In this document: positions 10,500 to 21,892 of the stretch, in pieces
Layout of the letters: the number at the start of each line of letters is the position of its first letter
Numbering within the stretch: the stretch's first letter is position 1
DNA from: Cenococcum geophilum 1.58
Lineage: Eukaryota > Ascomycota > Dothideomycetes > Gloniales > Gloniaceae
Direction: 5' to 3'
DNA length: 64,000 bases
Assembly (NCBI GenBank): GCA_001692895.1
Contig: KV748203.1
Coordinates: forward strand, 464,330 to 528,329
Program-made: the position numbers and the translations under genes
The notes under the pieces: model-generated
The model's input: only the letters and a program-made list of their open reading frames with translations
Database searches by the model: none
What the model was told of the DNA's origin: nothing

Positions 10500-11560
10500 G
10501 AACAAAAATTTATCTCTAAATTAGACCCTTCACGGGCACGGACAAACTGCTCCTTATTAACCAACGAATTTTCCACGAAGGGTCAAGGAGCTTATGGTGG
10601 CGATTTTGGGGTAATTAACCACTAGATTCTTACCACCTTCTTCTCGTCTGATTACTTTAAAAACAATATAAGGTAAAGCTCTCTATTTTCTCTTTCTACT
10701 CTATTATAGCTAAATTATATAAAAAGTTAGATATAGGCAATTTATTATAAAATTATAAAGATATATATATATATATAATTGTAAGGTGCAAGCTCTACGT
10801 CATTTGGCTTGACTTTTAATCCTACGGTTATCGATAAGAGCCAGCCAATAGAATCAATGTATTCCGGTGTTCGCGCACGGTCCAACTCTCGTAGGACCGA
10901 AGGGATATTAAAAAGGTAAGCGAGTATCTAGCATACTTGCTAGATACGCTGCGTAGAACAATACATAAGGCTAATACAGGTCACCAGCAGGTTATAGACC
11001 CTGGTTATAGACCTGTTATATACTATAACCTATCTCTTAATAATACTTTTATATGTAAAGAGGCCAGTAAGGCTTCCGACTGGAACGTATGGATATCTGA
11101 TCGGCAGCACCGAATGAGTCATAGGTGGTTCGAATGCAGGGCGCACGTTGCGTGTTCAAAGGACAATTGCTTTCGAACCTCTTCTATTCAGAGACTAATC
11201 GGTGGTTCTTCTCTAGAGGAGAACCAGCTTCTTTTATGATCCTTCCGAGACACTAATAAAACCCCTCGCCCCTTATCCGCCTGACCATGTCCCCTCTAGG
11301 ATATCCATCTGCCTAACCGTGCCTCAGCTGATGTACCTTTTAGGGAGAGCCCGTTACATTATAGAGCTATAATATATATATAGAGGATAATAATCACTTA
11401 AAGAACCTAATATATTTATTATGGTTAGGCAGTAATTTATAAAAAGGATTATTTTTTAAAAAAAACTTTTAGTTACTACCATAAGCTCTTAGACGCTCCG
11501 TTATAAAGTTTAAGGTGTAGGGGGCAGGCATGAGCGTATCCTGCCCCGTAACCGGGCGCG
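10500..11560. repeat. Degenerate inverted-repeat element, copy A
   Basis: Boundaries are approximate. The left part (10546-10605) reads CTGCTCCTTATTAACCAACG and then GAGCTTATGG. The right part holds the same GAGCTTATGG inside an inverted segment near 11490. The left arm matches the left arm of copy B (23.2 kb) in order: CTGCTCC, GAGCTTATGG, then GTTAGATATAGGC near 10728. The right arm matches copy B near 24.8 kb (CTTAAAGAA.. TAATA..GGTTAGG versus CCTAAAGAA..). TpA-rich patches show RIP-like decay. A module at 10825-10910 (GTTATCGATAAGAGCCAGCC, then GTGTTCGCGCACGG) recurs several times in copy B. No transposase is visible, so it looks non-autonomous. Confidence 0.6.
11521..11547. repeat. Perfect hairpin, GGGGCAGG/CCTGCCCC
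   Basis: Eight-base arms at 11521-11528 and 11540-11547 with an 11-base loop. It sits at the right edge of the inverted-repeat element, about 360 bases upstream of the DUF4211 gene. It could be an element end or a protein-binding palindrome; I cannot tell which. Confidence 0.6.
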
Positions 11561-11909
11561 TGCTGGTCTAACTGGGTTCGGCTATGAGGTAAACTGCTTC
11601 CGCGACGAATATTTTCGTGCCGACGACGCCATCTACAATCTTATTAACCTATCTGAGTATCACAGCATTGCGTTTTCTCTATCTACATTCTTCATTACAA
11701 TTGCTGAGTCTACTGCAGCTGATTATTGATGTATGACAGCCTTGGAAATTGAAAGACTATTCACCTAATTGCGAGCTTGATACGTCGGTTAGCTCTTGCT
11801 CCTAGGCAACTTTGCTATGATCCTGACGTGGATACCCTCCGATGCTTTCGCTTACAAGTCACCTTAGTTGCTAATAAAAATATTTGCGCAAACGGGGTTG
11901 TGCTCTATC

Positions 11910-14396
11910 ATGAGATCCACAGCTCCATCGTCGCGTCGAAAGCGCCAAACACGACTAAATTTCACTCCCCTCCCATCGTCATCTCCCGCTGTAACGCACC
12001 ATTCCCCACAATATCGAGATCACGCTGCTGCAAATACATATGACGGACATCCTAGCCCTTTGAAAAGACAGAGATTAAGAGAAACGAACACCCAGGACCC
12101 TATACCTGATATTGATAATGACACGGCGCTGGGGAAAGGTAGTTCACTAACAGACTTGGCGGATATATTCAGTGACAGGAGCAATAAAGTTGACGGCGCA
12201 TTAGGCGATCTTCAAGCGCTGCCAACACCAGAACCCTCCTCCCAACTCAATACAACCGAGCTCGCTCGTAGCTTTGGATCAGGACGTACAGCACAGAGAG
12301 CCTTAGATTTTGTTGACAATGACGAGGACAAATTTGCCCAAGGAAAGACTGGATTGAACGATGCTCCTCCTATCCGGCCAAAGACTCGCCAGAGGTCCCC
12401 TATGTTTGGGAGCTCTGATCCTGAAATGGTTGAGTTTTCTAGTAGTTCCAGTAGTTCAGAGGATCTCCCTTCCCGCGCGCCAGTTCGCCGATCATCGAGG
12501 ATGATACGAAATTCTATGGTTAAGGCTGGTGTGATTGACCAGACACTAGGAGACATCTCAGAGGCAGAAACTCAAACACGAATCAGCTCACGTCTACGAT
12601 CTGCCCGAACGGTCACAGATATTGAACTAACGGCCGGAAATAACCAGAACTTTGCTGAGTCTTCTATTGCAGCAAGCTCAAAGAGAAAGGTTACACGTAG
12701 GCATCCTATCGCAATATCAAGCGACGAAACCCCTATTTCCGAGGACAGCGACGTGCAGGCAGAAGAGGAATATTCCCGGTTAACAAATAGCTTCCCCAAC
12801 TCCAAGAAAAGCGAATCTGAAACGAGCAGTGACGAAATGCCAACTTCATCCCCAACGAAAAGGCGGCGTCGATATCCGACCAAGATCATTCGCAAGCATT
12901 CAAATTCTTTTGAAGGAGGTGATGATGAGGTCGAAGACACGGAAGAAGACGACTTCGTAAGCCCTCGCAAAATGATTAAACGCCCACTGAGGGAAAAGCC
13001 TCCAAATTTTGAGGATGAGGATGAGGATGAGATTGTGACTACGCAACGAAGACGAAGGCCCCAAGTACCAGATCGGCGTCTTAGCTGTCAGGAGAAGGAA
13101 GATCTGGATAAAGACCTCCAGTTCTTAGGGTCACCCGAACGCTTACCAACGAAAACACGTGGCAAGTCGGGGACACCAAAACAGAACGCCAGACAAAAGG
13201 CGCTCGAAGTTCTTAAGCGGCGTCGTGCCGGAGAGAAGGCAGAGCTTCCTGTTCCTGATGATCAAAGTAGAAAAGCACCTACGCGTGGCCTTTATGATAC
13301 CGAGTCTAATACTGACGAAGACGACGAAACGGAAGTTGAAGAAGATAATGGCGATGATTACGATCGACCTCGTGTGTCAATTCGTAGTGCTGATGCGCTG
13401 GATATGTTCCAAGAAGATGATGAGGACGAAGGTTTTGTCGTTGAAGAGGGAGAGGAGGAAGAGGATACTTTAGGCGCGCCAGTCCAACTTCCTCTTCAGT
13501 TCAGCAATGTCAGTCGAATGAAAGGCCAAGATCTATTCAAATACGCTATTGAGTGGATGGTCCAGAAGAAAATTAATCCCGCTTTCGCCATTAACGATGA
13601 AATATATGACCTTGCGTTCCGCAAGCTAGATGACGAAGTGAAAGGTTTGGCTGGCTCTAAATTTACGTCCTCCATTTGGACTTCTAGCTTCACAAAAGCC
13701 TTGAAAGCTAGACCGAATATTGTTCTTCTGGAACTCTCAAAGGAATTTAGGGCTGTCGTGAGTCCACACTGCGAAGCCTGTAACCGTCGCACGCATCCTG
13801 CTACTTGGAGCATTCAATTCACAGGGAAACCATATCACCATTCAAATTTGGAAGAACTCTCTGATGATGAAGATGACGAGGAAGGTAATGAAGTGGCATA
13901 CGATAGCGATGGGCGCTCGCTACCCGACGAAGATGTTACGTATGCCGTTGGACAGTAAGTATTCCCCTAGTTTTAGTCTTCGAAATGTTGGCCTGCGAAA
14001 ATTCCTAGTCTATTGATAAGCAATTGTAGAGTAAACTCGATGCCGAAACCGTTTGATCTACTTGAGCGCAATAGAATTCACAACCAGATTGTCGTTGGAA
14101 CAACCTCGCTAATTGTTAACAGGTTCTGTATGCGTAATGCACAAATGGCACACACCCTCAATCATTGGCGCTATCACCTTAACGAGCGTGTGGTGGACCA
14201 CCTTGCCTTAGAAGGTTACTGTGCTCCCCACAAAATTGTCGAGAGGGATAATTGGAGTATTAGGAAGAGAAGAGATTATGCAAACAAGGTGGTTGATGAG
14301 ATGGAGGAGAGGGGCGAGATCCGAAGATTGCACCGTGACTACCGTACTCAAATTGACTACGCTTTAGAGGCTAAGGTAGAGCTTGCCTTTGATTGA
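11910..14396 (+). CDS. DUF4211-domain nuclear protein, 772 aa
   Basis: Two exons, 11910-13954 and 14123-14396; the 168-base intron has a GTAAGT donor and a GCTAATTGTTAACAG end. Residues 1 to about 540 are disordered, with Ser/acidic runs and basic patches such as SSPTKRRRRYPTK and KTRGKSGTPKQNARQKALEV, which look like nuclear localisation or DNA-contact segments. A conserved fungal DUF4211 domain covers about 555-715. It includes FKYAIEWMVQKKINPAF, HCEACNRRTHPATWSIQFTG (a likely Cys/His metal site) and, after the splice, VGQFCMRNAQMAHTLNHWRY. The function of DUF4211 proteins is not established; a chromatin or transcription role is inferred from composition. The start is the first ATG in frame after an in-frame TTG region. 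Confidence 0.88.
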
Positions 14397-15409
14397 TGTG
14401 CTCAATTTGCTGACATTGAGCCACAGGGACAGAAATTTAGGGGTCGTCGATAGGTTGATTGGGTACAATTTTTTGATGCGGTCAAAAGTTCTCCTAAGTA
14501 ACGGAATCTGCCGCCTACTTTATCATGACTTACAGGAATAAATATGCTTTCTTGGCAGGCTCATTTTCTTAACTCCTCGGAACCTAGAAGAGGTATCGTG
14601 GTTCAGAGGTTTTAGGACTCGGCTGTATCAGTACTGGTCGCCTAATGGGTTGGGCCGGTATTTCTACAGTTGGGTATTTTGGCAACTTTTCATTAGGGAT
14701 GGGCATTCTTGCACTTAGCTTTCTAAACGAAAGTGACTAATTGGGTGAATGGATAACGAAACTCCAAGTCTGGATGAGTGAATCAATGAATTCTCAGCGT
14801 TTTCAGATCTCTACAGTTTTAATAGAGGATGTTTGATCGTCAACCCAATATTCTTACGTTATGCGTTTGTGGCTAAAGCTGATCTATGGTCTAACCAAAA
14901 GCTGAGTGTGAACTCTATTCACCTTCTTTCCATGGCGAATCTAAGCTCAAATAACACCAATTATATTCGATCAAAAGATCTACTCAGAGTTGATCAATAG
15001 TAGCAACAGTTCTGCCTTGCCTCAACTCGATTCGTCTAATGCTGCATAATGCGTACATACTATTCCTACAGAACGGATTATCTGGTCCTGTGTGCTCGAA
15101 AGCTGATGCTTTACAACTTCAGTTGTAGGGGTTGCGATTCCCCTGTTGTGTTTTGCAAAAGTCAGCGCAAAAATAGATCCGATGGGTAAGAGCAGTCCTT
15201 TCAGACATGGAATTTGATGTGCAGGTGAGGACGCTTCCTGATGACGTTATTATCGAAAGCTCCAGGCTGGCCTCCAGACTTGGCTATTTAGCCCTTTCCT
15301 GAGCACTGGCAATATGAACCGCCCCATGGTTACCGCCGTGATGTTTCCCACGGTTGTCATAATTTCCACGATTGCTCTCCTGTTAATTTGAAAACCTGGT
15401 TCTCCCAAA
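14397..15409. other. Intergenic, about 1.0 kb
   Basis: This lies downstream of both flanking genes. One minus-strand segment (about 15250-15380) is open and could be an alternative last exon of the gene ending at 15410, via a GTGAGT donor near its end. Otherwise I see nothing. Confidence 0.4.
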
Positions 15410-16112
15410 TCATCTGGGCAACCGGCCAACTCCACTCACTCCAACACCCCCTTTCAGCCTCAGCGCTATCTTCACTGGCTCTGTCGGCCCCTTTCGCATC
15501 AGCTCGTCGAGGCCCAAGTCTCGCCAGGCCGGCTCGCGCTGCTTCTGAGTGGCACGTTGGATGCCAAATGCCGCATGCTGGTCCGGTACGACATCATCTT
15601 CATCTTCGGGATTTAAAGGCTGGTGGTGCAGTGGCACGTAGATTTCTTCTGGGGAAAGGTGGGATCGGTTGAATTCTTCGAAAAGGTCGGCAATACGTGG
15701 GGAAGGAAGATGGAGGTAAGTGCGAGAGGAGTCGCGGGACTGGGAGAGCAGTAAGCTTAGGTTTTCTGGGGAAGAATAGAAGCCTCATTAGTAGATTTAC
15801 CATTCTGGTCACCGTGCTTTAGAATTTTTTATTGCTCTTTGACGTTAACTAGGCTAATGTTGTTTACTTTACAACTACCTCGCGTGTCTTGTTCACCGTC
15901 GCGCCAAGAAATACCCTCGCTAAGCTCTGTTCCGACGATCTTCCGAGCCACACCGAAATTTGTCACCTCCACGATTTTCCTGGCGACGACGTTCAATAAT
16001 CGCGCCAGCCTTCGCCTCAAGATATCGTCCGCCTGAAACGAGCACACTCTCCAAAGTCAGTGGCTTCCTTGGGTTCTAAAATTTTGCGTATCAAAGAACT
16101 GACAATAGGCAT
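15410..16112 (-). CDS. Unrecognised spliced gene, 5' exons uncertain
   Basis: The firm part is the exon 15765-15410. It starts after a TTCCCCAG acceptor and encodes about 117 residues, including YLHLPSPRIADLFEEFNRSH, LSPEEIYVPLHHQPLNPEDE and REPAWRDLGLDELMRKGPTE, an acidic-to-basic soluble protein with no membrane span. Upstream the frame is best connected to 16044-15875 across an intron of roughly 110 bases with a CTACTAATG branch site. A 9-base first exon (ATG CCT ATT at 16112-16104) can be joined through a GTCAGT..CACTGAC..TTTCAG intron. A competing reading uses a different frame for the middle exon, so residues before the firm exon are provisional. I do not recognise the family. It is divergent from the S29 gene, with only 37 bases between start codons. 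Confidence 0.5.
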
Positions 16113-16149
16113 GAAGCAGCTCTATCTTCAAGCTTAACAACTCGCAACC

Positions 16150-16570
16150 ATGTCTCACGAATCCGTGTGGTACTCGCGTCCCAGAACCTACGGAAAGGGC
16201 TCTAGGCAATGGTGCGTTCTAGACATCAATTAAGTCAAAGCCTACAAGTTCGAAAGATTTGGGAGAGACATGAGATTGAGACTTTGTTGACGAGGAATGG
16301 AAAGGAGGACAATGGACGGTTACTGACATTTTGGCTACAGTCGAGTCTGCACCCACAAAGCCGGTCTCATCCGGAAGTATGGTTTGAACATCTGCCGTCA
16401 GTGCTTCAGGGAGAAGAGTGCGGATATTGGTTTCGTTAAGGTGAGACTGGCTCATACCTACAGATCCTTCGTCTATCTACTAGGGGCACTGCTTGTATAA
16501 GGAGGAGCATCATGGAATTGAATTCTTCTAGTGGCGAAATTTACTGACACGTATGATATAGCACCGATAA
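16150..16570 (+). CDS. 40S ribosomal protein S29 (uS14), 56 aa
   Basis: Three exons, 16150-16211, 16341-16440 and 16562-16570; the last carries only His-Arg-stop. The protein reads [20 protein letters not shown], then [20 protein letters not shown] and [16 protein letters not shown], the full length of eukaryotic S29. The four zinc-binding cysteines are present as CxxC and CxxC pairs. It binds the head of the small ribosomal subunit in the cytosol. The first intron (129 bases) splits the first zinc cysteine codon, as is common for compact ribosomal genes with an early intron. Confidence 0.97.
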
Positions 16571-17124
16571 ATGGCATCTGTTCCGGGGATGTATGATTTG
16601 CGGTTGAAACTAAGGGTTACTCTTTGCATGCATAGGAAAGGTTCTCAAGACCGATTGAACAATAAAGAGTGGCCATTTGCGAGGCGGTGCTAGGTTCATT
16701 TCTTACTCGGGACTCTACTGGCGATGGAACAATTCAGGGCATGCTAGGTTAACGAATTTATCCTGAATGCTCAGATCTACACAACCACTCCCTAAAGCCT
16801 TGGGAATAACATTGAAATGCTGACCTTAGCCTACGGTCGCTCACCTTCGACCAACTTTATCATTCGTTAAGTTTCTATCCTGTAATATTATACACATGTT
16901 AAATCTTCAACCGCGCAGCCCCTATCGAATGCTGCGATTTAAGGCTATAACGCGCTGTCCACGTAGGCTAACCTCTAAATATGACATTTCGATCGCCGCT
17001 TAAATTCAATTTCATTCAAAACGCATGCCATTTATTCAAGGCTTATATAAAGTACAATGCCAGGCTCATCGCGAAAGAGCAATATTGAATCCCATGAATT
17101 CCACCCTCATGGTCACATCGTTAT
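16571..17124. other. Convergent 3' spacer
   Basis: A 554-base gap between the ends of the S29 gene (+) and the POL12 gene (-). No coding or repeat signal is seen. Confidence 0.5.
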
Positions 17125-19357
17125 TCATATCTTTACAATATCTACCCTGGTCCTCTCAAATATCTTGTGTGTAATCAGATCCTTGTTCTTCTTAAAGGCT
17201 TCTCTACCTTCATCTGTAACGCTTGCTGGTAATATTGTCATGCGTGCAAACGTACCTGCCGCTTTGCGTTTCGACAATGTGCCTGGATTAATGACAAGGA
17301 CGGACTCCACCACCTGTGTAGCAACTTATTAGCAAACCCATAATATAAACTGGCTTCAGAAGACTGACTTTAGCAAACGGATTCAAAATGGACGGCGAGA
17401 TTAATACATCAGGCCGCACATTCAACCACTCTCCCAGTTTTAAGTAACTCGTATCAACCATTGTTCCGAGCGGCAAAAAGGAGCTCGGCGCCACGTTTTC
17501 TCCCCCATCACTTCCGTTTATATAATTCCCACCATCATTGGCCGCGCCAACGGCCGGTAAGCTTTCTCGGGCTGTTGGCGGAAATAGAGGTAAGAAACTT
17601 CTTTGCTCAATCACTGCCCTAGCACCTCGCTCGAGAAGGTTCTGCGTTTTTGCTTTGCCGCCGACACACTCTTCACGGCGCAGCATGTCCAAAATGTCGA
17701 GACTGCTCATACCTATTACGAACTCGTTCATCGTGAGCGTCATCGGGTTTGTCACAACAGAGACTTGACGGAGTCCGAGCTCTTTCTTCGGCAGCTTATC
17801 TTGGGGGAAGGCAGCGTGCCGTGATATAGCATCACGAAGCGAGGGGACAAGTATGATGGAGCAGGTGGGTAGGTGTGCAGTGAGGCTCTGGAGAGAGTTA
17901 CTGATATAGTGCCGGAATACATCTGTGAGTGTGGCTTGGTCGGGTTTTGTGGCGCTCGGCGGCAGGTCGAAGTCGCCGGTGCGAATAAGGGGATGTTCGG
18001 CATCTAGGAAAGGACCAATGAGTATGAGGGCATCAGCAACACTAGAGACGGCAGTGTCAAGGAGGGCGTGTAATGGGGAGAAGTCGAGGCTGTTATCGGT
18101 TGTATACGGGCCGGAGGCGATAAGTATCGTGAGTGGACGGGGAGAGGATGGGTCAGAAGACGGCGTGTCGAGCAGACGGGCGTTGCACGCATCAAGTTCT
18201 GAGGGCTGAGATGCAGGTTGCGAAAGTAGAGGAATTGGCAGGACTTCCTTAACAGTAAAAAAGTCCCCGGAAGCATTAGTACCGCGTACAGCAACCATTT
18301 GGCCCGGGAAGAAAGAATAGGATTGTAAAGAGTCGATGCCGAGGGGAACGCGGAGCCCAGCGCCTGTGCGTCTTGATGTCTCAAGGACAAGGGAGGCAGT
18401 ATTGAGACGACCTTCGTTAGAGTCCAAGGCGATACGGCCTACGACCATGATCTCACTTGTGCTTTGGCTCGCTGGGTTGCCAAACGCACCGTTTTCGATA
18501 TTATAGTAGGCCTGTACTAGCTCTAGGAATTCATCTATGCGATCGTCGAGGACTTCTGAGGCCTCTGATAGTTTCATAGCCATTGTCTTATAAGAGAACT
18601 TGGCCATATCTGTGTTTGCTTTTAATTTGATCCTAGGCTCCGCCGGAGGTTCGTCGGGTGCTTCAGAGAGCTCAATGTGCCCATTTAATTGCTCGGCAAT
18701 ATCTCCTGCGTTTTCGCGGTTCGCGAAGACGAATGCCCTGAAGAAAGAAATGATCAGAATGTGTGCGTGAAAGCTGGTTTGACATACGTACTTTGTACTA
18801 GCCGCCTCCTCGTTTGAAAATGGTGTTTGAGAGCCGCTTGGAGAGCTCATTGCATGATTCTTGCTTGCTTTCGCAGCTGGAGTCTCAAAGTCCGATCTCC
18901 TCTTCGTGCTACTGCCATTTACCCCGTTCAGGATACTCGTTCTAGGAGTGCTCGGAACCATGCCATCAAGCCTTCAATAAATTCAGCATTCAATAGTAGA
19001 ATTCGCATAAATAACATGATCTTACATGCCAAAGACATCAGCATTCTTCACTCCAGCACGGGGTGTTGGAGCAACAGGTCTCTTTTCGTTGCGGGCATAG
19101 GCCTTGCCTCTACTCTCTCGTTTCAATACATCTTGTATATCTTTCCTAAAGTCTCTTGTAGTCTTAAGATCGAGCTTCACTTCATCCCCACCTATCTTCA
19201 TGCTGTAAGCCTCCCATTTAAAAAAAAGCTCTTCTGGAGACACAGAGCAAATGCGGAGGATCGATTGAAGCTCTCCAAGAATCTCAGGTCGCAATCCTGA
19301 GGATGAAGCAGCGTAGCGTTCGAAGCGCTTGTTGAGCTCAATCTCGATATCGTCCAT
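17125..19357 (-). CDS. POL12: DNA polymerase alpha-primase subunit B, 689 aa
   Basis: Four exons on the minus strand: 19357-19026, 18971-18792, 18737-17369 and 17313-17125, with introns of 54-55 bases. The N-terminal helical domain (about 1-100) starts MDDIEIELNKRFERY. A Ser/Thr/Pro linker with STPRTSILNG follows, a region where CDK sites lie in relatives. An OB-fold-like part covers about 210-300 (EIMVVGRIALDSNEGRLN, FPGQMVAVRG). The inactive calcineurin-like phosphoesterase domain runs from about 320 to the end, with LTILIASGPYT, DALILIGPFLDAEHP and VLVINPGTLSKRKAAGTFAR. Subunit B tethers primase and the catalytic subunit and takes part in initiating DNA replication in the nucleus. The second intron could be read through in frame, but splicing GTACGT..CAG restores the conserved KAFVFANRENAGD segment. 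Confidence 0.95.
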
Positions 19358-19637
19358 TGTCGTGGGTGTTGTAGGTGATATAGAAGCTGTTCGCCTGATA
19401 GTTGCAGATGAAAGATTTACGCGACTGCCAGGAAACGCGACGCGCTTCTAGTGTAAAGCGGCCGGCAGATACTCGGGTAAACCTTGACAAGGACCAGGAA
19501 CACGGAAACTGACATCTTAGCTAAGCTCGGAGTCCGATTGTAAATGTTTATAAGTACCAGATCAAGCGATTGAGAAGAGTTTTGCTAGTTTCTAGATTTT
19601 TGAAATACAATTCTATCTATTTCATATATTTCGAATC
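19358..19637. promoter_or_regulatory. Divergent POL12/Sec14 promoter with ACGCG motifs
   Basis: A 280-base spacer between opposite start codons. ACGCG cores occur at 19419-19423, 19435-19439 and 19440-19444, resembling MCB elements bound by the MBF G1/S factor that drives replication genes such as POL12. The site assignment is by motif only. Confidence 0.4.
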
Positions 19638-20874
19638 ATGTCTACGGAAGTTGCAGAACCTGCTCCAGCACCGGTCGACAACCGGGAGCAAATCCTCAAC
19701 GAAAAATCTTCCGTGGCAGAGACTACAGCTCCAGAAAATACAATCGATTCAAAGACAGCAGGAGGAGAAGACGGTATTCCCGCGCTAGACGAATCTACTG
19801 GACCTGTTAAGAAACCTCTTGCCCGGTCCGCGCCGAACTGCAAGCCGGCTCCTCGAGCAGAGCTCACGGCAGAGCAGCAAACCAAATACAACGAACTCCT
19901 TTCCGCTGTTAGCTCCTGGACGGATATTCCAGACACATCCGCACGCAATGCCCCGACCTCTCCCATCATAGACCGGGAACGCCTCTGGCTCACCCGTGAA
20001 TGCCTCCTCCGCTACCTTCGTGCCACTAAATGGAATACGCCTGCAGCTGTCAAACGTCTCCTTGAAACTGCGGTCTGGCGGCGGGAGTATGGCGTTTACG
20101 GCTTGACAGCCGACTACATAGCACCAGAAAACGGAACGGGCAAACAGGTAATCTTTGGTTTCGATAACGAAGGACGTCCCTGTCTATATCTCAATCCAAA
20201 CAAGCAAAACACGAAGCAAAGCGAGCGCCAAGTCCAGCATTTAGTGTTCATGCTAGAGCGGGTGATTGACCTCATGGCACCAGGTCAGGAGACCTTGGCG
20301 TTGTTAATCAACTTCAAAGATAGCAGCGCTTCAAGTAATCCAAGTGTGGGAACTGGGAAGCAAGTCTTGAATATTTTGCAGAATCATTATCCAGAAAGGC
20401 TAGGGAGGGCGCTCATATCGCACCGTAAGTTTACAAGTCTTTGTCCGCCCCTGTCGTGGTCTCTTTGAATTTCGTCGATTCTCAGCTGCAGCCGGACTCT
20501 TGGATCAATTTGTTTTCAACCCTTTGCTAACTCTGACCGCAGTCCCTTGGTATGTAACTACATTCTTCAAACTCATTTCGCCTTTTATCGACCCTATTAC
20601 AAAGTCTAAAATGAAATTCAACGAACCCCTTACCGACCACGTTCCCGCGTCCCAACTCCTCAAGACCTCTGGTGGCGATATCGACTTTATTTACGATCAC
20701 GATGTCTACTGGCCAGCTCTTAACGCCCTCTGCGAACAAAAGCAGAAAGAGTATCGCGAGCGATGGGAGAGAGCGGGCAAGAAAATCGGAGAGAGCGAAA
20801 TCTACTTAAAAGGAGGTGATGAGGGCAGTGTTGAGACTGGTGGGAATGATGGGGATGCAGCAGTTCAGAAGTAG
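19638..20874 (+). CDS. Sec14-like CRAL-TRIO lipid-transfer protein, 372 aa
   Basis: Two exons, 19638-20424 and 20543-20874. Residues 1-75 are disordered and Pro/Glu-rich. The CRAL-TRIO N domain (about 85-160) contains CLLRYLRATKWNTPAAVKRL, and the lipid-binding CRAL-TRIO domain runs from about 165 to 325, with VIFGFDNEGRPCLYLNP, LALLINFKDSSASSNPSVGT and LPWYVTTFFKLISPFIDPIT. It resembles the yeast Pdr16/Pdr17 group of phosphatidylinositol-transfer proteins that influence azole tolerance and lipid homeostasis. I chose the acceptor at 20542, because it joins GRALISH to LPWYVTT as in the family. An earlier acceptor (intron of about 61 bases) would insert some 20 unrelated residues in frame and may be a real alternative. 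Confidence 0.9.
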
Positions 20875-21892
20875 ATGAGGAGAGGAGAAGGGAAGGTTTT
20901 CCGACATTTGGCTGAGGAGCATCGGCGTTGAGATTATGTTCAAAGAGTCTGTCTTAGAGCACAACGTTAAATCCATAGCATCATTGTAATACCAAACGCT
21001 TCAACGCTAACAGCGTCATATCCAATTGGGATATTTTATTTAGAAAATAATCCATTGAATCTAACGCTCAATCCGAAGCTCCTAAACCTCTCTTGCAAAA
21101 ACCAAGGGATGAATATGCTCATGTGTATATGGGTACTAAATATCTCGTATTTACATTTCAGCTTACTTATACTAAACACTCTCCCCACCTTGAAATGAAT
21201 CCACGAGCTAGGTGCATGTTTATCAACAACCCAAGTAACCTCATGCAGTTGACACAGATCGAGTTTGTGTTTTGCCATTCAGTCATTTTCAGGACTGCAA
21301 CACATCTGCACAGGACTGTGGCTAGCGGACTCACACAATTACATTAGGTTTCTTTGCCTTTGAGCTTGAGAGGAATACGATACACGGTATTTGCACGAGC
21401 GCGATATCGGAGTTCCTCTCAATAATTAAATGGCATCCCGTATTTCCCATGGGAGAGCTAACAAGGGATGCAGACACGCAGAGTGCACACAATCGAATGC
21501 TCAAAGTAATACCTCAATTTAGATAGTTTAGGAGTTTAGTGATTAAAGGAAGAGTACAGTGTGAAAACCTGCCTTAAGGATTTCTAGTTCAGATCTCGAT
21601 CTTGGCGTCGCTAAAGCTTAAGCTCTCTATCAAGACCTCATCATACTGCATTTCAACCTTCATAAACCGTGCCGTCGATACTACCACGCTGTACCCTTTC
21701 TCCCGACATACCACCTATAACCCTACCGCTTGAGTAGGTCGTGTCATATTGTCTTCCTACAGACACTATTTTTCACTCGTTGCCTATCATCGCGGTTGGA
21801 GCCTTCTTAGCATAGCTCACGAGGACAAACAGCTTAGGTATAATCAACCGTGCCGACCCTCACCCTTGTTTAGAACAATAAACGTTGGAGTC
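20875..21892. other. Intergenic, about 1.0 kb
   Basis: This contains the 3' end of the Sec14-like gene and the promoter and leader of the Rab7 gene. Open frames at 21093-21347 and 21749-22084 lack family features. Pyrimidine-rich tracts near 21640-21720 may belong to the Rab7 promoter. Confidence 0.45.

Noticed and set aside
11100-11180. Possible tRNA suggested by GGTTCGAATGCAGG
   Set aside because: I could not draw an acceptor stem, D-arm and anticodon arm around the box. It lies within the degenerate inverted-repeat element.
12212-12970. Minus-strand open frames across the DUF4211 gene
   Set aside because: They are Ser-rich shadows of the low-complexity coding strand.
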